A stretch of DNA of 64,000 nt, from positions 1 to 64,000 of the forward strand of contig JAJFJN010000087.1 in the NCBI GenBank assembly GCA_021773975.1, written 5' to 3'. Position numbers and translations under genes: made by a program. This stretch comes from Gammaproteobacteria bacterium (GTDB lineage Bacteria > Pseudomonadota > Gammaproteobacteria > Chromatiales > Chromatiaceae). The notes beneath the pieces are model-generated. The model was not told where the DNA came from and made no database searches. It was given only the letters and a program-made list of their open reading frames with translations. Of this stretch, positions 56,210 through 64,000 are shown piece after piece. Every line of letters starts with the position of its first letter. The stretch's first letter is position 1.

Positions 56210-57616
56210 ATGACTGTACGTACCCGTTTTGCCCCTAGTCCGACTGGTTATCTTCATGTTGGTGGCGCCCGCACGGCGCTATTTTCCTGGCTCTATGCTC
56301 GCCGACATGGCGGCACCTTTGTATTGCGTATTGAGGATACTGATCTAGAGCGTTCCACTACTGAGTCTGTGAACGCTATTTTAGAGGGAATGACCTGGCT
56401 GGGGCTAGAATATGATGAGGGTCCTTTCTATCAGACAGAGCGTTTCGACCACTATAATAATGTCATCCAAAAATTGATGGATGATGGTTTGGCCTACCGT
56501 TGTAACTGTACAACAGAACGTACAGACGCTCTCCGTGAAGAAGCAATGAAGCGCAAGGATAAACCACGTTACGATGGTCATTGTCGCAATAAAAAAGTCT
56601 CTCCAGATGAACCTCATGTCATTCGTTTTCGTAACCCCGATCATGGTGCAGTAGTTGTCGATGATATGGTGCGAGGCAAAGTGCTGTTCAATAATGAAGA
56701 GCTGGATGACCTGATTATCCGTCGTACCGATGGCTCTCCAACCTATAATCTGACCGTCGTGGTAGATGATTTGGATATGAACATCACCCATGTTATCCGG
56801 GGCGATGATCACCTCAATAACACACCTCGACAGATTAATATTCTGCGCGCATTGGGGCATGAGCCGCCACGATATGGTCATGTCCCCATGATTTCAGGTG
56901 ATGACGGTGCACGCTTATCAAAGCGTCATGGTGCTGTCAGCGTCATGCAGTACCGAGATGAGGGGTTTTTACCTGAGGCATTACTGAATTATCTGGTGCG
57001 TCTGGGTTGGTCATCTGGTGATCAGGAAATATTCTCTTTGGATGAGATGATCCGCCTGTTTGATATTGGCGATGTCAATAAATCAGCATCTGCCTTTAAT
57101 ACTGAAAAACTGATGTGGCTGAATCAACACTATATAAAAGAGGATAGTCCACTGCGTATTGCGCATCTGCTTAGCCCTCATATGGGCAAGCTGGATATTG
57201 ACCCTATCAATGGCCCTAATCTAGTAGAGGTGGCTCAAGCACAGCAAGAACGCGCCAAAACATTGGTTGAAATGGCAGATATTAGTGCTTTTTTCTACAA
57301 GGATTTTGAGCAATTTGATGAGCAGGCAGCCAAGAAAAACCTCAGACCTGTAGCGCGTGAAGGGTTGGAAAAGATGCGCAAAGCACTAGAGACACAGGAT
57401 GACTGGACACCAGAGGCGCTGCATCAAACCGTGATTGATGTTAGCGAAGCTCTGAATATTACGATGGGCAAGGTGGCACAACCGCTTCGCGTGGCAGTTG
57501 TTGGTCGTGCTGCTTCACCAGGTATCGATGTAACCCTTTACCTGGTTGGCCAAGAAGCCTGCCTAAGACGCATTGATAAGGCTCTTGAATTCATCCGGCT
57601 ACGTGAACAAGGATAA
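56210..57616 (+). CDS. gltX: Glutamyl-tRNA synthetase GltX
   Basis: 468 residues from the ATG at 56210 (the frame opens at a TTG three codons earlier). The class I synthetase motifs are [14 protein letters not shown] (HIGH type) and LSKRHGA (KMSKS type). It charges tRNA-Glu, whose gene lies 2 kb downstream at 59519. It is followed by glnS and two tRNA genes in the same direction, a translation cluster. Confidence 0.96.
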   Translation: MTVRTRFAPSPTGYLHVGGARTALFSWLYARRHGGTFVLRIEDTDLERSTTESVNAILEGMTWLGLEYDEGPFYQTERFDHYNNVIQKLMDDGLAYRCNCTTERTDALREEAMKRKDKPRYDGHCRNKKVSPDEPHVIRFRNPDHGAVVVDDMVRGKVLFNNEELDDLIIRRTDGSPTYNLTVVVDDLDMNITHVIRGDDHLNNTPRQINILRALGHEPPRYGHVPMISGDDGARLSKRHGAVSVMQYRDEGFLPEALLNYLVRLGWSSGDQEIFSLDEMIRLFDIGDVNKSASAFNTEKLMWLNQHYIKEDSPLRIAHLLSPHMGKLDIDPINGPNLVEVAQAQQERAKTLVEMADISAFFYKDFEQFDEQAAKKNLRPVAREGLEKMRKALETQDDWTPEALHQTVIDVSEALNITMGKVAQPLRVAVVGRAASPGIDVTLYLVGQEACLRRIDKALEFIRLREQG

Positions 57617-57678
57617 TCTGCATCCACCCTTACATATAGATTTAGTATCTTTGACCCCTAAAGGAAACCCCTTGCACC

Positions 57679-59370
57679 ATGAGTGACACTGAAAAGCCAG
57701 CGCCTTCCAATTTTATCCGTAATATTATTGATGCTGATTTCGCTTCAAATAAGAATGAAGGCAGAGTGCATACCCGCTTCCCACCTGAGCCGAATGGCTA
57801 TCTGCATATAGGCCATGCTAAATCAATATGTCTCAATTTTGGGGTTGCTCAGGATTATAAAGGGCTATGCAACCTGCGTTTTGACGATACAAACCCACAC
57901 AAAGAGAACATCGAATATGTGACTGCCATTAAAGAAGATGTGCAGTGGCTTGGGTTTGACTGGGAAGATCGACTCTTTTTTTCATCTGATTACTTTCAGC
58001 AGCTACATGATTACGCAGTAGCGCTCATCAAAAAAGGTAAAGCCTATGTTTGTGAGCTCTCAGCTGAAGAGATTCGAGAGTATAGAGGTACGCTGACAGA
58101 ACCGGGCAAAGCCAGCCCCAATCGTGATCGTTCAGTGGAAGAGAATCTTGAACTGTTTGAGCAGATGCGAGCAGGCAAGTTTCCAGATGGATCTAAAGTA
58201 TTACGCACCAAGATTGATATGGCCTCCCCCAATATGAATCTGCGCGACCCTGCCATCTATCGTATTCGTCACGGTGTTGTGCATCACCAGACAGGTGAGG
58301 AGTGGTGCATCTATCCAATGTATGACTTTACCCACTGTCTCTCAGATGCCATTGAAGGGATTACACACTCCCTCTGCACGCTGGAATTTGAGGATCATCG
58401 CCCTCTATATGACTGGTTTCTGGATACATTGGAAACACCACAACACCCACAGCAGATTGAATTTTCAAGGCTTTCATTGCAGTACACGGTTACTAGCAAA
58501 CGAAAACTTACGCAACTGGTAGAAAATGGGTACGTGCACGGTTGGGATGACCCCCGCCTGCCTACCATTGCAGGCTTACGTAGACGAGGTTATACACCTA
58601 CTGCACTACGAACATTTTGTGAACGCATTGGCATTACCAAAGCAGATAACACCGTAGAGATGGCACTGCTAGAAAGCTGCATCAGAGAAGATCTGGACAA
58701 AAATGCCATGCGCCGCATGGCCGTGTTACATCCGCTAAAAGTGATCATTGAAAATTACCCTGAAGATAAAGTGGAGCTGTTGGATGCAGCCAATCATCCG
58801 AAAGATGAGAGCAAGGGATCACGCAAAGTCCCTCTGTCACGAGAGGTGTACATTGATACAAATGACTTTCGTGAAGAGGCTTCCCGCAAGTTTAAGCGTT
58901 TAGTTTCTGGTGGTGAAGTACGACTACGTAATGCCTATGTTATACGGTGTAACGAGATCATCAAGGATGAGCATGGCGAGATTATAGAGCTACGCTGTAG
59001 CTATGATCCTGACACGCTGGGTGCCAACCCCGAAGGCCGTAAAGTTAAAGGGGTTATCCACTGGGTCTCTGCCCAGCATGCCCTACCCGCTGAGATACGG
59101 CTTTATGATCGGTTGTTTACTCACCCAACTCCAGATGCAGCCAAAGAGGACAAGGAGTTCACTGCCTACTTAAACCCGAATTCATTGCATACGCTAACCA
59201 ACTGTTATGTGGAGTCCAATCTGGCAGAAGCTGCACCTGGTGAACAGTTCCAGTTTGAGCGAGAAGGGTATTTTTGTTTGGATACAGGGGGTTTATCTGA
59301 AGGTGTATTAGTTTATAATCGCACCGTTGGTTTGCGGGATAGCTGGGCCAAGATCGAACAGAAGAGCTAA
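57679..59370 (+). CDS. glnS: Glutaminyl-tRNA synthetase GlnS
   Basis: 563 residues. HIGH-type motif [17 protein letters not shown] and the KMSKS-type variant TVTSKRKL; the C-terminal anticodon-binding domain is complete. Presence of GlnS means glutaminyl-tRNA is made directly, without relying on GatCAB. It begins 62 bp after gltX with AGGAAACC upstream. Confidence 0.96.
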   Translation: MSDTEKPAPSNFIRNIIDADFASNKNEGRVHTRFPPEPNGYLHIGHAKSICLNFGVAQDYKGLCNLRFDDTNPHKENIEYVTAIKEDVQWLGFDWEDRLFFSSDYFQQLHDYAVALIKKGKAYVCELSAEEIREYRGTLTEPGKASPNRDRSVEENLELFEQMRAGKFPDGSKVLRTKIDMASPNMNLRDPAIYRIRHGVVHHQTGEEWCIYPMYDFTHCLSDAIEGITHSLCTLEFEDHRPLYDWFLDTLETPQHPQQIEFSRLSLQYTVTSKRKLTQLVENGYVHGWDDPRLPTIAGLRRRGYTPTALRTFCERIGITKADNTVEMALLESCIREDLDKNAMRRMAVLHPLKVIIENYPEDKVELLDAANHPKDESKGSRKVPLSREVYIDTNDFREEASRKFKRLVSGGEVRLRNAYVIRCNEIIKDEHGEIIELRCSYDPDTLGANPEGRKVKGVIHWVSAQHALPAEIRLYDRLFTHPTPDAAKEDKEFTAYLNPNSLHTLTNCYVESNLAEAAPGEQFQFEREGYFCLDTGGLSEGVLVYNRTVGLRDSWAKIEQKS

Positions 59371-59438
59371 AGCGAAAAAGGATAAAACAGGGGTGGACAA
59401 ACAACCTCCCTTGCCCTAATATTCGCGCTTCGTTTTAC

Positions 59439-59514
59439 GGGGCCATAGCTCAGCTGGGAGAGCGCTACACTGGCAGTGTAGAGGTCGGCGGTTCGATCCC
59501 GCCTGGCTCCACCA
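59439..59514 (+). tRNA. tRNA-Ala (GGC)
   Basis: 76 nt. Acceptor GGGGCCA pairs with TGGCTCC with one G-T pair, D arms GCTC/GAGC, anticodon stem CTACA/TGTAG with loop CTGGCAG giving anticodon GGC, T-stem GGCGG/CCGCC around TTCGATC, and encoded CCA. The full cloverleaf can be drawn by hand. Confidence 0.96.
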
Positions 59515-59518
59515 AAAC

Positions 59519-59594
59519 GTCCCCATCGTCTAGAGGCCTAGGACACCGCCCTTTCACGGCGGTAACAGGGGTTCGACTCCCCTTGGGGACGCCA
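59519..59594 (+). tRNA. tRNA-Glu (TTC)
   Basis: 76 nt. Acceptor GTCCCCA / TGGGGAC, anticodon stem CCGCC/GGCGG with loop CTTTCAC giving anticodon TTC, T-stem AGGGG/CCCCT around TTCGACT, and encoded CCA. It is 4 bp after tRNA-Ala and shares its transcript. It is the substrate of the GltX encoded nearby. Confidence 0.96.
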
Positions 59595-59987
59595 TATGTA
59601 CCCGACTTTCTACTGAAATCCAGTAGAAAATTCGGAACTCAAGTGAATCAGAATCAAGGATGATCTGATCCACAAGAGATTTTATTGCACTCTTCCAGTT
59701 TGCCATGTGGCAAATTCGAAAAACTATCAGCAAACCCACCTAATATTGTCCCGCCTACCCTTCCGTAACACCAATCAAAAAGACTTATGTTGGGCATTTG
59801 ATTTCAGCACACAAGCACTTAAATGCCATTCCATTAACCAGCAACTCTCTATCTAAAGAATAACGAAAACTCGGATCTACTCAATATAAACCATATAGCC
59901 AGGCAGCTTACCGACCCATCACAAGCTCAACACCGCAACTACAGTGGACAATGATAAAAATAAGCCAATGTTAGATAACAATTTCAG
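59595..59987. other. 393 bp region after the tRNA genes, no gene
   Basis: A tRNA 3' end is a common integration site, but I see no integrase, no repeat of the tRNA 3' end and no intact gene here. It holds a hairpin at 59607-59629 and a 16-bp near-palindrome TTTGCCATGTGGCAAA (59699-59714). It looks like spacer between the tRNA unit and the unknown gene at 59988. Confidence 0.4.
59607..59629 (+). terminator. Hairpin after the tRNA genes
   Basis: Perfect 9-bp stem TTTCTACTG / CAGTAGAAA with a 5-nt loop, 12 bp after tRNA-Glu. A following T-run is missing, so it may be a processing or weak termination signal for the tRNA transcript rather than a full rho-independent terminator. Confidence 0.4.
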
Positions 59988-60431
59988 CTAGAGAACTATC
60001 AGTTTGAGTGGCTTAATCTCTTTATACATAATAACCAAAGGAGATTTGCTAGCGAAGGTTAAAATCTTTGTACCCGGTGGATAACAAAAGTGGCTGGTCA
60101 AAAACATATGAATATCATCTGTAGCCTCAAAAAAGCTTTTTAAAGCATGCATCTCTCTCTCATCATCCTCTGTTCGAAACTCATAGCACTTATCATTTAT
60201 TTTGACGTATGTATCCGCCAAGGTGATCTCTGGGATATCAACATGCCGACCCAGCAGCTCTTTAACCAGAATCCTTTTTAGCTTGGGTGCTAGCGCAAAC
60301 CCCACCTGAAATTCACCATGCAGCCAATTAATATCTCTATCTTCATTATATGCGGCCTTATGCTCACCAAAGGCCACACACCAGCCAGAGTAATACGCAG
60401 AATATCTTTTAATAAGTCGATTAAATGCCAT
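59988..60431 (-). CDS. Hypothetical protein, unknown family
   Basis: 147 residues from the ATG at 60431. No signal peptide or clear membrane helix; the sequence is mixed alpha/beta with a hydrophobic C-terminal end (TKILTFASKSPLVIMYKEIKPLKLIVL). Frequent aromatic residues in the first 30 positions (YSAYYSGWCVAF). I do not recognise a domain. It lies alone on the minus strand between the tRNA genes and gdh. Codon composition does not look random, so it is probably real, but it may be a lineage-specific gene. Confidence 0.5.
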   Translation of the reverse strand: MAFNRLIKRYSAYYSGWCVAFGEHKAAYNEDRDINWLHGEFQVGFALAPKLKRILVKELLGRHVDIPEITLADTYVKINDKCYEFRTEDDEREMHALKSFFEATDDIHMFLTSHFCYPPGTKILTFASKSPLVIMYKEIKPLKLIVL

Positions 60432-60618
60432 ATACGGCTTTTACTGTGTGGTTCTACTGCTGTCTATAGTTAACTGATAAATTCACATAAAAATAATTCA
60501 TCATCTACACTCTATTTATCGTCTAATATACTGAAGTGGATGACAATTTCCAACAAATTGAATTAACCCTGAAAACCACCTTTCCATCATAAAAAACAAT
60601 GACTCAGGAGTAGCATAA

Positions 60619-62046
60619 ATGAGCACCCATCCCGAAACCAACGGCCTCTCATTCCGCCAAAGCGTCGATCATATGGTCGATAAAGCCGTCAAGATCATGA
60701 ACCTTGATCCACATGTTGCTAGTGCCATAAAGGCCTGTGCCTCCGTATTGCAGGTTACTTTTCCAGTCAAGATCAAAGGTGAAATTGAGATGTTTACTGG
60801 CTGGCGAGCTGTTCACAGCGTTCACCGCCTGCCATCAAAAGGAGGCATTCGCTATGCCACATCTGTAGACCAGATGGAGGTTGAAGCCCTTGCTGCCCTG
60901 ATGACCTATAAATGCGCCATTGTTGATGTCCCTTTTGGTGGTTCAAAAGGCGGGTTATTCATTAACCCTCATGACTACACCCGAGATGAGCTACAACAGA
61001 TCACCCGTCGTTTTGCACGCGAACTGGCAGAAAAAGGATTTCTCAGCCCAGCAACAAACGTACCGGCACCCGATATGGGCACAGGTCAACGTGAAATGGC
61101 CTGGATTGCAGACACCTACAAACACCTGAACCCTGATGATATAAACCACATCGCCTGCGTAACAGGAAAACCCGTTGCGCACGGAGGTATACGCGGGCGT
61201 ACTGAGGCGACAGGGCGCGGTATTCAATATGCCCTACAGGAATTCTTCCGCCATCCAGATGAAGTAAAATCTGCTGGATTCAAAGGTAATTTAGGAGGAA
61301 AAACCGCCGTTGTGCAAGGACTTGGTAATGTTGGCTACCATGCCGCTAAATTTCTTTCCGAAGAGGATGATGTAAAAATTATCGCCATCATCGAATACGA
61401 TGGCGCCATCATAAATGAAGATGGCATTCAGGTAGAGCAGGCTTATTTGCACAAAAATGAAACCGGAAGTATAAAAGGGTTTGCTGGAACAAAATTCTTG
61501 GCCGATGGTAGAAAAGGGCTTGAGCTTGAGTGTGACATTCTGATACCCGCCGCCCTGGAGGGTGTAATAGATGAAACAAATGCCCACAATATCAAGGCAA
61601 AACTCATTGCCGAAGCAGCTAACGGCCCAGTCACCTTTGAAGCAGATCAAATCCTGCAGAAAAAAGGCATTGTCATTCTACCTGATGCCTACATGAATGC
61701 CGGAGGTGTTATTGTCTCCTACTTCGAATGGATCAGAAATCTGACTCACATCCGCTTTGGACGGTTAGAACGTCGCTTTGATGAAGCGCGTGGTCAACAC
61801 ATTGTCCATGCCCTTGAGGCCATGCATAACACCCCTGTGCCTGACTGGGTACAGAAAGAGTTAGTTCGGGGTGCTGATGAATTTGACCTCGTACGGTCCG
61901 GATTAGATGACAGCATGCGCCTGGCCTTGCAGGAAATTATCGAAACCGCTAATCGAGATAGCAACATTCACGATTACCGCACAGCAGCCTATGTTATTGC
62001 TTTATCAAAACTTTCCCGCACCTATCTCGACGTGGGCGTTTATTAA
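60619..62046 (+). CDS. Glu/Leu/Phe/Val-type glutamate dehydrogenase
   Basis: 475 residues. Catalytic-domain motifs PSKGGIRYA and VPFGGSKGG (catalytic lysine), then the Rossmann domain with VQGLGNVGYHAAKFL and ANGPVTFEA. It interconverts glutamate and 2-oxoglutarate plus ammonia. The size and sequence resemble NAD-preferring or dual-specific members. The ribosome site CAGGAG lies 8 nt upstream. It is monocistronic, with a strong hairpin after the stop. Confidence 0.92.
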   Translation: MSTHPETNGLSFRQSVDHMVDKAVKIMNLDPHVASAIKACASVLQVTFPVKIKGEIEMFTGWRAVHSVHRLPSKGGIRYATSVDQMEVEALAALMTYKCAIVDVPFGGSKGGLFINPHDYTRDELQQITRRFARELAEKGFLSPATNVPAPDMGTGQREMAWIADTYKHLNPDDINHIACVTGKPVAHGGIRGRTEATGRGIQYALQEFFRHPDEVKSAGFKGNLGGKTAVVQGLGNVGYHAAKFLSEEDDVKIIAIIEYDGAIINEDGIQVEQAYLHKNETGSIKGFAGTKFLADGRKGLELECDILIPAALEGVIDETNAHNIKAKLIAEAANGPVTFEADQILQKKGIVILPDAYMNAGGVIVSYFEWIRNLTHIRFGRLERRFDEARGQHIVHALEAMHNTPVPDWVQKELVRGADEFDLVRSGLDDSMRLALQEIIETANRDSNIHDYRTAAYVIALSKLSRTYLDVGVY

Positions 62047-62058
62047 ACTCACATTCTC

Positions 62059-62091
62059 AGCGCCATCAGCTCTCTTAGAGATGATGGCGCT
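62059..62091 (+). terminator. Strong hairpin after gdh, no T-run
   Basis: A perfect 10-bp stem AGCGCCATCA / TGATGGCGCT encloses a 13-nt loop that itself can pair CTCT with AGAG, making an extended hairpin. It begins 13 bp after the stop codon. The usual T-run is absent (AAACCC follows), so it may protect mRNA 3' ends or terminate with Rho rather than act alone. Confidence 0.55.
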
Positions 62092-62177
62092 AAACCCTGC
62101 CCCTATCATTCCACTCTAATTCTTGAGAAAATAGGACTATCTGCAACACTTGCTAGCTGATAGGTCAGCAAACAGTC

Positions 62178-63980
62178 ATGTATAAAAGCTATTTTGGGTT
62201 TGATGAATCACCATTCTCCATCACCCCTGATCCTAAATTTATCTACATGAGCCAAAGGCATCAAGATGCCCTTGCCCACCTTAAATATGGCCTATTTGAA
62301 ACCAATGGATTTGTACTCTTAACCGGAGAGGTTGGCACAGGCAAGACGGCAATATGCCGCTGCCTACTCCATCAACTCCCTGAAACTGTCGATATTGCTT
62401 TTATACTAAATCCCAAGCAAACGGCTTTAGAGTTAATTGCAAACATATGTGATGATCTGCATATTGAATACCCCATTAACACCACAAGCATTAAAGTGCT
62501 CATTGACCTGCTTAATAGACGTTTATTAGAAAGCTATGCAAACGGTAGGCAGACAATTCTCATTATTGATGAAGCACAAAACCTATCTGATGAAGTGCTT
62601 GAACAGGTTCGTTTATTAACCAATCTGGAAACCCCAAAACAAAAATTACTGCAAATATTACTGGTAGGACAACCCGAACTTCAGTCAATGCTTGCCCGAC
62701 CTGTTTTACGACAATTAACCCAACGTATTACTGCACGGTTTCATATAACCGCACTATCACATGTTGAAACCGCAGCCTACATTCGCCATCGCATGTGGAT
62801 TGCAGGTGTACAACGGCCTATTTTTTCAAAGCATGCAATAGATAAAGTCTATCAACTGTGCAGCGGAACACCCCGCTTAATAAACATAATTTGCGACCGG
62901 ACTCTATTGGGAGCCTACGCCAAAAACGCAGATACCATTGATACAAAAACAGTCATCCAAGCTGCTCAAGAAATCTTACCTGACACTCAAGGCGGCTTTT
63001 TCAATCCAACCAGAAAACTGATTGTTGCCAGCATTGTTTTAGCCAGCTTTGCTGTAGCAGCTTACACGCTGCCACCTTGGAATAGTCCTGATTCAGAATT
63101 ATTAGAAGAAGAGGATTTGTTCAAGGCATCAACCCCCACCACTATTCACAAAGAAGCCAATACACCCTCTGTTATAAAAACAACACCGACTTCAATAATA
63201 GAAAATGCAAACACTGGTATAACCCTGCCCGTCAACCAACGTAAACACCAAGCTCTCATTGTAGCGTCCACATTAACAACACTGAAATCACATAAAGATA
63301 AAATAACAAAAACCATACAACCAAAAAACAGTCAAAATATAACCACAGAAACAACAAGCACGCTAAAAGAGTTACTAAATGATCCTGATTGCAATAGTGG
63401 GACAGAAACTGCAATCAATAGTCTTTTTAATCTCTGGGGTGCTGCTTACTATCCACAAGCTGATCGTACCGCATGTGAAGTAGCTCGCAATGTCGGATTA
63501 AGCTGCGTACATGACAAAGGAACCTGGAACAATCTAAGGCGGTCTAATCGCCCAGCAATTATCGAACTACAAAACAGTGAGGGTAACTGGCAACATTTAC
63601 TTCTCAGTCAACTTAATGAAAATGATATCGTACTAAACTGCGGTGAAAAATCCGCCTTTATTACACTTGAGCAGGCGGATAAACATTGGTTTGGAGAATA
63701 TTTAATATTATGGAGTCCCCCAAAAAAGCGCATGCGCTTTGAGCGTGGAAACAAGGGACAAGATGTAATGCTGTTTCGTGAACAACTTAAGACAGCGTTA
63801 AATATTCATAATACTAACAACAGCGATATTTTTGACCTTACACTTGAAAAAATGGTTATCGTATTCCAACAAAAGCATGCCCTAAAAGCAGATGGCGTTG
63901 CGGGAAAAGATACGATCATTATCTTAAATACATTAACAAACAAGCCAGGCACACCACTGCTCACCACAGCAGCAAGATAA
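62178..63980 (+). CDS. exeA: ExeA/GspA-type AAA ATPase with peptidoglycan-binding domain
   Basis: 600 residues. The N-terminal AAA domain has the family start YKSYFGFDESPFSITPDP, Walker A GEVGTGKTA (about 51-59) and Walker B ILIIDEAQ. One membrane helix (about 276-296) follows, then a polar linker, a C39-peptidase-like domain (about 395-510) and a C-terminal peptidoglycan-binding domain (about 520-590, with FQQKHALKADGVAG). ExeAB helps the type II secretion secretin cross peptidoglycan. The partner gspB starts right after. Confidence 0.88.
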   Translation: MYKSYFGFDESPFSITPDPKFIYMSQRHQDALAHLKYGLFETNGFVLLTGEVGTGKTAICRCLLHQLPETVDIAFILNPKQTALELIANICDDLHIEYPINTTSIKVLIDLLNRRLLESYANGRQTILIIDEAQNLSDEVLEQVRLLTNLETPKQKLLQILLVGQPELQSMLARPVLRQLTQRITARFHITALSHVETAAYIRHRMWIAGVQRPIFSKHAIDKVYQLCSGTPRLINIICDRTLLGAYAKNADTIDTKTVIQAAQEILPDTQGGFFNPTRKLIVASIVLASFAVAAYTLPPWNSPDSELLEEEDLFKASTPTTIHKEANTPSVIKTTPTSIIENANTGITLPVNQRKHQALIVASTLTTLKSHKDKITKTIQPKNSQNITTETTSTLKELLNDPDCNSGTETAINSLFNLWGAAYYPQADRTACEVARNVGLSCVHDKGTWNNLRRSNRPAIIELQNSEGNWQHLLLSQLNENDIVLNCGEKSAFITLEQADKHWFGEYLILWSPPKKRMRFERGNKGQDVMLFREQLKTALNIHNTNNSDIFDLTLEKMVIVFQQKHALKADGVAGKDTIIILNTLTNKPGTPLLTTAAR

Positions 63981-63981
63981 T

Positions 63982-64000
63982 ATGTCTCTTATACTCGAAG
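63982..64000 (+). CDS. gspB: Start of gspB/exeB, cut by the window end
   Basis: The first six codons read MSLILE, matching the conserved N-terminus of GspB/ExeB (MSxILDAL or similar). It begins 1 bp after the exeA stop, as expected for the exeAB operon. Only 19 bases are visible. Confidence 0.6.

Noticed and set aside
59554-59739. 61-codon minus-strand frame ending ASPRGVEPLLPP
   Set aside because: Its end is antisense to tRNA-Glu, a well-known source of false genes.

Overview
This 64 kb window is chromosomal DNA of a motile gammaproteobacterium. Gene order shows this: a polar-flagellum/chemotaxis operon of the Pseudomonas/Vibrio type, pyrG-kdsA-eno-ftsB-ispD, lptF/lptG divergent from pepA-holC, and sdhCDAB followed by sdhE and ygfX. 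A homo-oligomeric ATP sulfurylase (sat) fits a sulfur-oxidising lithotroph, but that is an inference from one gene. No 16S rRNA or other diagnostic marker is present, so no genus is proposed.

Layout. 1-263: decayed DUF4338 (DruA-like) gene. 366-1262: OmpA-family protein with calcium-binding-type repeats. 1409-20865: one continuous minus-strand flagellar export, regulation and chemotaxis block, read from fliL to cheW: fliLMNOPQR, flhBA, flhF, flhG, fliA, cheY, cheZ, cheA, cheB, motC, motD, parC, parP, cheW and two small genes. 21214-26866: PilZ protein, RDD protein, lptFG and pepA-holC. 27055-31537: nudF, sat, arfB, a sugar-nucleotide-epimerase-like SDR and exported MsrAB. 31730-35009: two-component system, methionine-rich exported peptide and spondin-domain protein. 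35462-37189: KamA-family radical SAM aminomutase divergent from a MarR regulator. 37499-39357: thiol-redox trio (TlpA, DsbB-like, DsbA-like), flanked by gene remnants. 39781-43768: ygfX, sdhE, sdhBADC. 43927-48272: recJ, Sfp-type PPTase, galE, uppP. 48538-50488: Septu-like ATPase/HNH pair. 50815-59594: ispD, ftsB, eno, kdsA, pyrG, gltX, glnS, tRNA-Ala and tRNA-Glu. 59988-64000: unknown gene, gdh, exeA/gspA and the first codons of gspB.

The most interesting region is 30.4-35.1 kb. An exported MsrA-MsrB fusion, an OmpR-type two-component system, a 67-residue mature peptide that is about one-fifth methionine, and a spondin-domain exported protein are neighbours. The promoter regions of both msrAB and the spondin/Met-rich operon carry the same 11-bp-spaced GTGA direct repeats, the spacing expected for an OmpR-family regulator. 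I propose a periplasmic oxidant (hypochlorite-type) defence in which the peptide is a sacrificial methionine sink repaired by MsrAB and induced by the adjacent two-component system. It resembles the MrpX/YedY scheme described in Azospira but has different enzymes and a different regulator.

Other notable points: CheA has three near-identical copies of an acidic motif resembling the FliM N-terminus and the CheZ C-terminus in place of a recognisable P2 domain. The KamA homologue lacks the residues that fix lysine specificity. A stand-alone Septu-like defence pair lies between housekeeping genes. Three gene remnants (DUF4338, a ygfX 3' end, a WYL regulator) mark old insertions and deletions. Most housekeeping genes are intact with good ribosome-binding sites. 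Several starts were moved inward from the longest frame, with reasons given.
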